This document shows, piece after piece, positions 54,932 through 63,588 of a stretch of 64,000 bases of DNA. Every line of letters begins with the position of its first letter. Position 1 is the stretch's first letter. The stretch is from Paramoeba atlantica. Its lineage: Eukaryota; Discosea. The stretch spans positions 124,001 to 188,000 of the forward strand of contig CDRNVI010000024.1 in NCBI GenBank assembly GCA_977017575.1. The letters run 5' to 3'. Made by a program: the position numbers and the translations under genes. A model generated the notes under the pieces. The model saw only the letters and a list, made by a program, of their open reading frames with translations, did not search any database and was not told where the DNA came from.

Positions 54932-57649
54932 CTATTTTTGCTCTAGCGAAGTATATTTTTCCATGTCTTCCTCACTCAGAGAGGGAGATAGAGCTTTCAA
55001 AGCTCCGACAAGATGGCTCTGATTAATTATTATCTCCCCCGTGTCGTCCAAGGCCTCGAGCAACGCATCGGAAACAAGATTATAATAATCTGCCCCAGTG
55101 TAAGCCCCTAACCGAGGCATTCTGTCAATAAGTGCATCCAAGTCTACGTCAGAATCCAATTTGCACTTCCGCGTAAGTGACTCTAGAACGCTTTTAATAT
55201 CGTCCCGCTTACGTGGAGGGCCCAGATAGCAGCTCTGGTCAAACCTACCAGGTCGAAGCAGCGATTTATCCAACAGGTCGGGACGGTTAGTCGCGCCCAG
55301 CACGAAAACAAAAGCATCATGTTCCCCGCTCAACGCCCCATCCAGCTCAGCCAACAGCTGCGAAACAATGCGATCCATCACACCCCCGGAATCTCCTTTC
55401 GCCCCCCGTCGTGGGGCCAACGCGTCCAGCTCATCAAAGAATAAAACGCACGGACTACATGCTCGCGCATCGGCAAATGTTTTTCGCACATTTTTCTCGG
55501 ATTCCCCAACGTACATGTTGAGTAACTCCGATCCCTTGACATTTAAAAAATTCATTCTACATTCTGTGGCCACAGCTTTGGCTAACAGCGTTTTCCCACA
55601 CCCCGGGGGTCCATACAGGATCATCCCGGAGTGCTGGGCGACCTTGCGAAGCTGGGGGTGACGCAACGGAAGGTAGACTTTCTCCAGTATCTTTTCCTTC
55701 GCCTCACGAAGCCCTCCAATGTCATCCCAGTGGGTGCGTTCGATTTGGGTTGAGGTTTGCCGAACACCAATACGGGACGCGTGCTGATGGATGGCATCGA
55801 GGAGCAGTTTTTCCGAGATCACGGTATCATGGGGAATTGTTGCAGCTACAGCGGTAAGATCACGATAAGACATAGCATTGGTTGCGGACGCTACCACTTC
55901 CATGTCGATAGCCCGGCTTAACACCCGGCGACGCAATAAGTGGGGAAGATAGCTCCGCCTTTCCTGCTCGGAGGGATTCGAGACGATGTGAACAATGGGA
56001 AAGAGGTAACGAAATGTGTTGGGACATTCTAAGTCTTCGACGCAAACAATAATGGGCGTGAGGGTTGAGATTTCATGAAGGGTTTCAGCTAGTGTCTGTA
56101 GTTTAACGGTATCGTCATCCAACACAATGTTGTGGAGGATAAAGCAACAGGAAAAATCTTGCCCACCTAGACGTTTAAGAGAAGACAGAAGCTCTGCATT
56201 TCCTAAAAGAGCAAAGTGTATAGAGATGGGATTGTACCCCGCAGACTGCACCGCGCAACACATTTGCTGAGAGAGAAGATTCTCTTCGGAGCCGAGCGCA
56301 AGGAAGGCGTATGACTGCAGGGCACGATCACCACACGTCTGCTCTTGTCGCACAAGTTGCCTGGAGAAAAACATTTGACATACCTTACTTTTCGTTTCTT
56401 CAAAGCATGGCAAGTATTTTATCTCATTCGATACAGGAACTGAGGGTAAAGGGCCGAGAGTAGCAAAGGTGCCTGAATGGTTGGCAATCCCTTTCACGCA
56501 GTGCGAGCTTCCCAGAACCACGGAAGCCGAGCCGGTTCCTGAGCCTTCTACTCGAAAATAGTTATATCGCGAACCGTACTGCGTACTGCTATGAGGCAAT
56601 ATGTCTTTCACACATGTAGTTTCTAGTTCCCAAAAAGAGTTAAATCCGTTGGGCTGAATAGCACAGGCAATCATATCACCGTCATGCCATGTTAGGAATG
56701 GTTTTTGATTTTCGATGTAGCTGTTTATCGATTCAGAGACATACAGCTCTTGACCTGTGCGATAAATATCAGCCTTGTCAACGGGGTGTAACGTTACGGA
56801 AGAAGGCGAGGAATCAGTATCGTGTCTTGACAAAACGTGCATCGCGATGCTAATTTCTTTAGGTTCTGAACCCGATAAAACATTTTCCCTGGTTAGATTG
56901 TGAAACGAAGTGGGAGATATCAGCGCGGATAAACCACTTCTGGTTTCTGACCTAGCAACAACCAGTAAATTTGAAAGCTCTTCACTACCTTTTTTTAAAA
57001 TACTATGCTGCGAGTGCAAAATGAATGCTCGACGAGTACCTAACAGTACTGGTTGTGTAGATATTAGCCCCTGTGACCGCAACGTGAATGTCGACATCAC
57101 CAGTATCCCATCTAGTCCTTGAAGATAGTCGCATGGTATGCAAGAGATAATCATAGTAGGCGTTTTTTTATCAACGACATTTCCTGTGATCTCGGCTACT
57201 ACTCGTGACGTGCTTTGAATTAAAGGGCTAATGACAGGAATTTGAAGAGAAGCTAGTAAGCTGAGTGGTAGGTAAGGTGTTTCATTCTTTTCCGAGGATC
57301 TCACACAGATACCAGCACCTTCGTTTCTCCTAGAGTGGTTGAATAAATCGCCATTACCAACTGGATTTTCAGCACCCTCAATAATAGAAATCGATGTTTT
57401 TGCCGTAAATTCGCCTATGAGATGAGGGAAACTGTCAATCACTTTAAATCCAACCTTCACAGGAGAGCTCTTTTCGGGAAACGTGAACTCAACATCAAGA
57501 ATGTGATCTCTCGTCACTTGTACACCTTCTAACTTTTTTCTTAGTTCACTGATCTGAGCTGAAGAGAAAGGGAGTTCCAAAGGAGAGTCTACATTATGTA
57601 ACAACACTAGGCTTTGTAATACTTCTGCAACAGCGTTCTCGGAGCTCAT
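54932..57649 (-). CDS. PEX6: Peroxin 6, AAA+ ATPase of the PEX1-PEX6 unfoldase
   Basis: 905 residues. The second AAA domain is complete: GGLREAKEKILEKVYLPLRHP, Walker A GPPGCGKT near 680, NVKGSELLNMYVGESEKNVR, Walker B VLFFDELD near 740, GDSGGVMDRIVSQLLAELDG and GATNRPDLLDKSLLRPGRFD. 'NMYVGESE' and 'GDSGGVMDR' are PEX6 hallmarks. The first AAA-like domain (about 420-580) has neither Walker A nor B, as in other PEX6 proteins. With PEX1 it pulls ubiquitinated PEX5 from the glycosomal/peroxisomal membrane. The N-terminal 400 residues are divergent. Confidence 0.93.
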   Translation of the reverse strand: MSSENAVAEVLQSLVLLHNVDSPLELPFSSAQISELRKKLEGVQVTRDHILDVEFTFPEKSSPVKVGFKVIDSFPHLIGEFTAKTSISIIEGAENPVGNGDLFNHSRRNEGAGICVRSSEKNETPYLPLSLLASLQIPVISPLIQSTSRVVAEITGNVVDKKTPTMIISCIPCDYLQGLDGILVMSTFTLRSQGLISTQPVLLGTRRAFILHSQHSILKKGSEELSNLLVVARSETRSGLSALISPTSFHNLTRENVLSGSEPKEISIAMHVLSRHDTDSSPSSVTLHPVDKADIYRTGQELYVSESINSYIENQKPFLTWHDGDMIACAIQPNGFNSFWELETTCVKDILPHSSTQYGSRYNYFRVEGSGTGSASVVLGSSHCVKGIANHSGTFATLGPLPSVPVSNEIKYLPCFEETKSKVCQMFFSRQLVRQEQTCGDRALQSYAFLALGSEENLLSQQMCCAVQSAGYNPISIHFALLGNAELLSSLKRLGGQDFSCCFILHNIVLDDDTVKLQTLAETLHEISTLTPIIVCVEDLECPNTFRYLFPIVHIVSNPSEQERRSYLPHLLRRRVLSRAIDMEVVASATNAMSYRDLTAVAATIPHDTVISEKLLLDAIHQHASRIGVRQTSTQIERTHWDDIGGLREAKEKILEKVYLPLRHPQLRKVAQHSGMILYGPPGCGKTLLAKAVATECRMNFLNVKGSELLNMYVGESEKNVRKTFADARACSPCVLFFDELDALAPRRGAKGDSGGVMDRIVSQLLAELDGALSGEHDAFVFVLGATNRPDLLDKSLLRPGRFDQSCYLGPPRKRDDIKSVLESLTRKCKLDSDVDLDALIDRMPRLGAYTGADYYNLVSDALLEALDDTGEIIINQSHLVGALKALSPSLSEEDMEKYTSLEQK

Positions 57650-58112
57650 GAGTGAATCATCAAAGATAAAAGGCTTAAAATATGCACACTAAAAATATTC
57701 TGTGGAGACTGTTCTTCAACCTATCCTTGTAGGAACTACAATTCACCTTACCGTATTAAGAGCAAAACATGATTCAGTTGAGGTAAACTGTTTCAAGGTC
57801 AATCAAACGGCTCTATCCTATGAAATCATCATGCAGAGTAGGAACTGAGAAAGTCCGTTAAAGAAACGAATGCTGAACATAAATTTTACAATACAATGTT
57901 GACAAACATACATGACATCGACGAACATACATGACATGCATGTTATTACATGTATGTATTACATGTTGTGGTGAACATGACATGTATGTTATTTTCATTT
58001 ATAGCAGTATCAATAAAGGACTCTTTCTTCAATAAGTCGCACTCAAAATTAATTGCACGTTTGTGGTAAAGCATGTGCTGAGACAGTACCCCATATCGGC
58101 AATTACGGTGTA
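57650..58112. other. Intergenic with CATG-rich repeats
   Basis: No gene seen. The right part (57901-57990) is the repeat described separately; the rest is plain AT-rich spacer. Confidence 0.5.
57901..57990. repeat. ACATACATGACAT direct and inverted repeats
   Basis: GAACATACATGACAT-type words at 57902-57918 and 57921-57938, and their inverse (ATGTATGT, GACATGTATGTTATT) at 57950-57990, make a short array able to fold back. It lies just beyond the proteasome gene's stop. Confidence 0.85.
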
Positions 58113-58814
58113 CTACATATCCCCCAAGTAGTCTAACAATTCTTGTCCACTTATAATTCGAAACTCGTTTGGAAGAACTATTCCTACTTCGATGCTTTGA
58201 GAACTTAGCTTGTCGTCCATACTTTCCTTTAGTGTAAGGAGGGCTGTGTGTATAGCATCTTCGCGGACCATGTCGGCCACGTACCTCTTTTCTAAATACG
58301 TTCGGGCAGTGACTGCGTTTCGTCCAATAGCTGTTGCTTTCCACGGAAAGTAGCTTCCACTGGGATCGACTTGGTACAAAGCACTCCCTAACGTGTCCCA
58401 ACCACACACAAGAAGGGAGACACCAAACGGCCTCACACCACCACTTTGAGTGTACTCCTGCATTACTTCCGCAATCTCACGAACAAGCTGCCGAACCGGA
58501 ATAGGTTCCTCATACTGCAAACGGTACACTTGGCAAATCTTTCGCGCCTTCGCAACTAGAAGCTTCGCGTCTGGGCCGATGCCACTGTAGACGCATCCAA
58601 CATGAGAGTCCAAGAGAAAAATTTTATGTACGTCTTCCGCAACGACAAGAGATGTGGGCACCCGGCGTTCAGTTGCAATAACTACCCCGGTTTCGGTTTT
58701 AATGCCCAACGAAGAGCCACCATGTCCCACAGCCTTCAGTGCATATTCAATCTGCAGCAATTTCCCGCTTGGGTTAAAAGTTGTGAGACTAAAGCTGTAC
58801 GCTCCGTCAGACAT
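58113..58814 (-). CDS. PSMA2: 20S proteasome subunit alpha-2
   Basis: 233 residues from the Met at 58814. The alpha signature YSFSLTTFNPSGKLLQIEYAL opens the protein (shown here as FSLTTFNPSG and LLQIEYAL), and AVGHGGSSLGIKTETGVVIATE, GCVYSGIGPDAKLLV and GVRPFGVSLLVCGWD follow. The N-terminal YSFSLTTF and the 'QYEEPIPVRQLV' segment point to alpha-2. The frame is open for 11 residues further upstream, but the family start MSxxYSFSLTTF makes 58814 the better choice. Complete and typical. Confidence 0.96.
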   Translation of the reverse strand: MSDGAYSFSLTTFNPSGKLLQIEYALKAVGHGGSSLGIKTETGVVIATERRVPTSLVVAEDVHKIFLLDSHVGCVYSGIGPDAKLLVAKARKICQVYRLQYEEPIPVRQLVREIAEVMQEYTQSGGVRPFGVSLLVCGWDTLGSALYQVDPSGSYFPWKATAIGRNAVTARTYLEKRYVADMVREDAIHTALLTLKESMDDKLSSQSIEVGIVLPNEFRIISGQELLDYLGDM

Positions 58815-59143
58815 GATTGCGAGAGTAAAGCTAGAAGTTAGACACACTTGATGAGCGATATTTGATAAATAAAAAATATTATTGCGACTATTCCACGAGA
58901 GCTTTGAGCACGATCAAAATATATTTTCAGTATCAGAATATATTTTGAGTGGAAAACAACACAGGAAACCTGAGAGTTAAAAACGTTAATTGGACCAGGA
59001 TCGCATTTTACAGAGTAAGAGTGCAATTCTATACGACTGCAATACAAATGTATTATTCAGACTCTTCCTAGTCACATAAATCATGGTCGATCACGTTATG
59101 AGTTTTATCATCAGCTAGAAAGGAAAAATCGTATCCCAGAATC
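58815..59143. other. Intergenic, no gene seen
   Basis: AT-rich spacer with ATATTTTCAG/TATATTTTGAG near-repeats at 58920-58950. Nothing recognised. Confidence 0.5.
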
Positions 59144-59371
59144 CTACTTCTCTGTGCTGGGCTGATACAAGCGATTAATGAAAGCCAGAGCTTTAAAAAT
59201 CATAATTACAGTTCGTGATAATGCAGCGTGCATCAATGGAAATCTATTTTGTGCCAGAATGCGTGTCCCCCCAAAAATAGAAAATCGTACGAACAAAGTG
59301 AATAATCTCTGTATATCCTCAAATTGATACAGTTCACGTAAATACCTCGGAACAAGGGCTTTAAACCTCAC
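59144..59371 (-). CDS. Possible small basic membrane-associated protein
   Basis: 75 codons, on the coding strand, with protein-like composition: MRFKALVPRYLRELYQFEDI, a mildly hydrophobic stretch with GGTRILAQ, and RTVIMIFKALAFINRLYQP near the end. Basic and amphipathic, it could be a small mitochondrial subunit. Not recognised, and only length, strand and composition support it. Confidence 0.4.
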   Translation of the reverse strand: MRFKALVPRYLRELYQFEDIQRLFTLFVRFSIFGGTRILAQNRFPLMHAALSRTVIMIFKALAFINRLYQPSTEK

Positions 59372-59460
59372 GGCATAATATGGAATTTCTCATACATTTT
59401 AAAAGATACTGTCCTTCTGTACTTTGTTGGTACATAACCTTAGCCCAACCTTTCTTTCCT

Positions 59461-59790
59461 CGGCAACGGGCAAACTCTTACTGAAACTTTTATACCCGTT
59501 GCCGGCCAACACTAAGGCCGGAACCGTTCCTCTTTATTGCTGAAGCGGGGAACGCGCCCTCACCCCTCCCCGGCTCACTCCCCTGGTGTGAGTGTGCTTC
59601 CCTCTCTCGGCTCTCATCTCTCTCTCTTGTACCTTTTCGAAGAGGCCAGGCATCACGGTGTCCTCCGTCGAGGACCATTAGACGTGTTCTTCGCTGCCCG
59701 CGACCCCCAGCTCTCTGCACCTAGCGGTTGCCCAGCTCTCCGCACCTCGGTTTTCGGGGAAGCCATTGGGTCGAAAAACGGAGGCATATA
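59461..59790. ncRNA. GC-rich foldable patch, candidate structured RNA
   Basis: CGGCAACGGG (59461-59470) pairs perfectly with CCCGTTGCCG (59495-59504), immediately followed by CCGGCC-AACACTAA-GGCCGG (59502-59521). A 17-bp near-perfect direct repeat CCCAGCTCTC(T/C)GCACCT lies at 59706 and 59731. The patch is much richer in GC than both flanks and its frames look random. No tRNA boxes or known snRNA motif seen. Strand undecided. Confidence 0.35.
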
Positions 59791-59875
59791 AGAATTTTTG
59801 AAAATCAATATTCACAACATGTAGGAGAGTGGAATATCGCTGAACACCAGTCTTTGTACTAAATCAGTCAAATCT

Positions 59876-60442
59876 CTATTTCTTCATATCGTCAATTTCT
59901 ATGATCGATGTCTCATGTACTGGGCAATAAGACAAACTTGAAGGGAGCTCACTTGCTCTCTTTGTTCCCGTAAGGCCTGTATTGTGCCGCAATGCTAGAG
60001 TCCGCATACCGGAAGGAAGACAAGAAAAATCAACGTGCCCACTTAATTGATTTCGGGAAAAAAATATTTCTTCAAGGGATTTAGGAAGGTGACACAAATC
60101 TGGAGTGCCGGTAAAGTTGTTGTACGAACCACGAAGAAAAGCAAGATTTGGCGGCAAGTCACTGAGGTCTACATCACCTGATAATTCGTTGCGATGAACA
60201 CAAAATCTTACCAACGAACGGGGAAACTTTTCCCATTGCAAAGTTCCAATAAGATTGTGACTGTCCACTAAGAATTCGGTGAGTATTCCATCCTCAGAGC
60301 ACCGTACTCCCTTCCATTTGCATGCAGCTGTGTCCGCTGTCCACGATGACAGCGGGTTACGAATATCTTTAATCATTTGAAGCAGCATGAATTCGGCGGG
60401 TAAAGATGTACCTCGCACTTTGTGAGCACGCCGGTAGTCCAT
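59876..60442 (-). CDS. Small leucine-rich-repeat protein
   Basis: 188 residues. Same plan as 50797-51375: start with RGTSLPAEFMLLQMIKDIRNP, a cap with two Cys (SWTADTAACKWKGVRC), then LRRs LVRFCVHRNELSG, LPPNLAFLRGSYNNFTG, LPKSLEEIFFSRNQLSG, LPSGMRTLALRHNTGLTG and the tail ETSIIEIDDMKK. The cap's W.GV.C is closer to canonical LRRNT_2 than that of its paralog. Probably a cytosolic interaction module or surface protein without anchor. Confidence 0.87.
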   Translation of the reverse strand: MDYRRAHKVRGTSLPAEFMLLQMIKDIRNPLSSWTADTAACKWKGVRCSEDGILTEFLVDSHNLIGTLQWEKFPRSLVRFCVHRNELSGDVDLSDLPPNLAFLRGSYNNFTGTPDLCHLPKSLEEIFFSRNQLSGHVDFSCLPSGMRTLALRHNTGLTGTKRASELPSSLSYCPVHETSIIEIDDMKK

Positions 60443-61013
60443 GTATAAACAATTTAATTTATTACACTTTGTTCCAAAGAAAAAGAAATTTCAACGAAAT
60501 ATTCACCTTGATCTAGAAGAAAGCGACAAGCAAACCAAGTAGCAAACATGAAATTATTTCCTTTTCTCAAAACGTGCTGCAACTACTACTAGTAGCAGTA
60601 CTGTAACTATGGCACATGTCTACAAAGTTTTACAAACCAATTCGTAACCTGTACAGCATACAAATGATGGAAAAAGCAAAAGAAGCACATACACTAATCA
60701 TCGACTGAACATCTGCCAGCCACGCAAACAGCGCTTTCGTGCTATACAAACAGCAAAAATATTTTTCAAGTTTGTTACAAGATTAGTATGATATCAAATC
60801 TCCAAAAAACTGAGTGCATAAAGCTAATCTGGACGACACACACTATTTTGAGCCCAAAACTACCAATAAGTTCTGTTCAGCCCTCTCCTCAATTACAATG
60901 GACAACTTCTTTTTCGGATCTTGCATCATGCCGCCCAATAAAAAATGCAATGAATGATGATTCCTATCGCATTTAGCAACCGCTAATTGAATTATTCACA
61001 TTATACCATGGCT
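60443..61013. other. Intergenic, no gene seen
   Basis: AT-rich spacer containing a short ACTACTACTAGTAGCAGTACTG run near 60581-60602 (as CTACTACTAGTAG, a small palindrome). No frame or RNA gene recognised. Confidence 0.5.
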
Positions 61014-62252
61014 TTATATTTTAGACTTTGATTCCGTACGTAGAATGACATCGTTCATTGCTCGGGCAACACGAGCAACGTTTCCTTCATTCAATCCCGC
61101 CACAGATATACGAGCTTGTTGAGTCAAGTAGATGTGATGGTTTTCTACAAGATCCGTACACTGTGCTGGCGTAAGCCCCAAGTAGGAAAACATCCCGATT
61201 TGATCTGTAATGTGATTCCATGACCCAGGTGTCCCCAATTTTTCGAGCTCACGCCGAAGTGCCTCTCGCATGCTTCGAATACGGTTCGCCATGGACTGCA
61301 GCTCCGTGACCCATTTCGCGCGAAGCGTTTCGTTTCCCAAAATTTCCGTCACAATCATGGCCCCGTGTCGCGGAGGGTTACTGTAGGACGCACGTACCAA
61401 CCCCTTTAACTGCGTCCCCACCGCCTGAACCGTGGCCTCATCCGGACACACCACACTTAAACACCCCACACGCTCTCCATACAACCCCATATTCTTCGCA
61501 AACGACTGCGCCACCAGGAACTTCAAATCCTGCTCCATAAAAATCCGCACCGGTGTGGCATCCGCTTCCAGGTCCCCACTCGCGTACCCCTGGTACGCGC
61601 TATCCATCAGGACCGCAATATCCTCCCGTGCGCGCAGCGCCTTCGCCAGTACCCCCCACTGGGCCTTCGAGAGGTCCGCGCCCGTGGGGTTATGCGCGGC
61701 GACTTGCAACACCACAATGGCGCCCCGGGGCATTTGGTTCACATCCTCCAGAAGCCCTTCGAAATCCACCCCGCGGGTTTTGGCATCAAAGTAGCGGTAG
61801 GCGTTTCGGCAGTTCGTGTACCCGGCGTGGGCAAAAATATTCATGTGGTTCGGCCAGGTGGGGGCGCTGCAGTAGACTGGGCTGTCGCGCCCTTTGAAGG
61901 TGGCCAGGAACTCCGCGGCGAGACGAAGCGCCCCGGTGCCGGAGAGGGTCTGGGAGCGCGCGATGCGACCCAGGGGGGCGGCGGGGCCGTAGAGCAGCTG
62001 GACGGCGAGAGCGGTGAAGTTCGCGTACCCGTCGCTTTGGAGGTACTCCTTGGGGTGGGCGTTGGCGAGAAGGCGTTTCTCGGCCTCGTGGACGACGTTA
62101 AGGAGGTAGGGGCGGCCGTTGGCGTCGCGGTAGGCTCCGATGCCGAGGTCGACTTTGTGGGGGGTGGGGTCCTCGGTGAAACGACGGGCGAGGGCGAAGA
62201 TGGCATCGACGGGGATGGTGGGGACGGGGGCTTTGAGGTAGGGGAGAGACAT
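61014..62252 (-). CDS. Aspartate aminotransferase
   Basis: 412 residues from the Met at 62252 (MSLPYLKAPVPTIPVDAIFAL). Transfers the amino group between aspartate and 2-oxoglutarate using PLP. VDLGIGAYRDANGRPYLLNVV, the SGTGALRLAAEFL helix, HNPTGADLS, DSAYQGYASGDLEAD, the PLP lysine in SFAKNMGLYGERVG (about 252) and YSNPPRHGA are all in place, with the substrate Arg in the final RISVAGLNEGN. The upstream 28 codons are pyrimidine-rich and probably untranslated. The C-terminus is SKI, a weak PTS1-like tripeptide, so a glycosomal location is conceivable. Confidence 0.95.
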   Translation of the reverse strand: MSLPYLKAPVPTIPVDAIFALARRFTEDPTPHKVDLGIGAYRDANGRPYLLNVVHEAEKRLLANAHPKEYLQSDGYANFTALAVQLLYGPAAPLGRIARSQTLSGTGALRLAAEFLATFKGRDSPVYCSAPTWPNHMNIFAHAGYTNCRNAYRYFDAKTRGVDFEGLLEDVNQMPRGAIVVLQVAAHNPTGADLSKAQWGVLAKALRAREDIAVLMDSAYQGYASGDLEADATPVRIFMEQDLKFLVAQSFAKNMGLYGERVGCLSVVCPDEATVQAVGTQLKGLVRASYSNPPRHGAMIVTEILGNETLRAKWVTELQSMANRIRSMREALRRELEKLGTPGSWNHITDQIGMFSYLGLTPAQCTDLVENHHIYLTQQARISVAGLNEGNVARVARAMNDVILRTESKSKI

Positions 62253-62423
62253 GGGGGGTTGGGGGTGGTTTGTAGGGGGAAGGAGAGTGATTTTGGAAAG
62301 GTAAAGATAAAAGAAGTCGGTGGATGGGAGACTCACGACCTGAATCGTCTTCGGGCAGAAACCCTTTCTTTTCTAAACTTTATAGTTATGAAACAACTTA
62401 AATGTGCACACTTCCGCCACTCT

Positions 62424-63377
62424 TCATATTCCTTGCCTCTTAATCACCTTCAAATCATGAAGTAAATTTTGAACGTTCGGTCTCTGCGTTGGTTCCGGAT
62501 GAAGCATCCGAGCAATGACACCGTCTAAAGAGCCATTGCCGGTACTATGAAAGTCTTGAATTTTGGTATTCAGCTTATCACGAAGAGACGTAAGGGAATC
62601 AGCCCGGTGCACAAAATAGGGATGCGTTCCATAAAGAGCAATGTAAGTCAATACTCCTAATGCATAAATGTCGGCCTGAGAGTATTCTTCGAGCGATAAG
62701 AATGTCTTGCCGAAACCGAGCGCCTGATTCACACGTTCACTACTTAGAAAGAGGGGAGAACCTGAGGCAACATTATCAGATTCACTACAAGGTATCTTGA
62801 CCTCTTCGGCCCGATTTTGAGTGTTGTCGACAAAGGCTGAGCCGAAATCAATGAGCTTGACCTCATTAATGGTCTCGTCAAACATAACATTCTCCAGACG
62901 TATATCACGATGTGCTATGCCAAGATGGTGAAGATGTAATAGTACCTCTGTTAAGGGACAAAGCACGTAAGTGACGAAAAAGGAAACATTTCGCAGGGGT
63001 GAAGTGGAATCCATGAGGTGACTCAGTAGCGTTTTACCTTCGACCCACTTCATGGAAATGTAGCCATGTGAGTGGGTCCGATAGGCTTCTATGTAGTGCA
63101 CAATTTTTGGATGTGATACTTTGCGCAGCACCGCAACTTCAGTGAGGAACGTTTTCCATTGTAGACACCCTACTGGGGTAATGGAGCCCGCCTTTGGTGG
63201 AGGAAGATCTGATTTTTTAAGGGCACGTAAACCGTCCTTAGACCTCCATAAGGTGGCGAAAGTACCTTCCGCGATCAAAAGTTCCGTTGAGTCCCCACGA
63301 GTACGCATCGGGATACCGCGCAAAAGCTGGGTCATCACCTTTTTACAATCAGTCAATTCGTCATCTTCAAAGCACAT
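62424..63377 (-). CDS. Serine/threonine protein kinase
   Basis: 317 residues, almost only a kinase domain. The glycine loop is reduced to AEGTFATLW; the ATP lysine is in RALKKSD (~54); HRDIRLENVM (~150) and LIDFGSAF (~172) are intact; SQADIYALGVLTYIALYGTHPYF is the helix F region and RMLHPEPTQRPNVQ the end. HRDIRLEN in place of HRDIKPEN occurs in several protist and CAMK/ULK-like kinases. Only 87 bases separate its stop from the aminotransferase frame's first ATG. Substrate unknown. Confidence 0.9.
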   Translation of the reverse strand: MCFEDDELTDCKKVMTQLLRGIPMRTRGDSTELLIAEGTFATLWRSKDGLRALKKSDLPPPKAGSITPVGCLQWKTFLTEVAVLRKVSHPKIVHYIEAYRTHSHGYISMKWVEGKTLLSHLMDSTSPLRNVSFFVTYVLCPLTEVLLHLHHLGIAHRDIRLENVMFDETINEVKLIDFGSAFVDNTQNRAEEVKIPCSESDNVASGSPLFLSSERVNQALGFGKTFLSLEEYSQADIYALGVLTYIALYGTHPYFVHRADSLTSLRDKLNTKIQDFHSTGNGSLDGVIARMLHPEPTQRPNVQNLLHDLKVIKRQGI

Positions 63378-63588
63378 TAAAAAATAATTTGACGAAGAAT
63401 TAACTATTTTAATTAGAATTGGGATGACCTCGAAAAGTAACTGATTTACACTAGAACTTGGTAAGCGTAGCCAGCCAATCTAGTGCACACGTTTTCCTGA
63501 GACTAGAGTATTCGTTTCTTTTTCAAGAACAAAAATTTCTTTTCAAGTACAAAAGAAATCGTGGCGCAAAATTCGCTGGACAAAGGTT

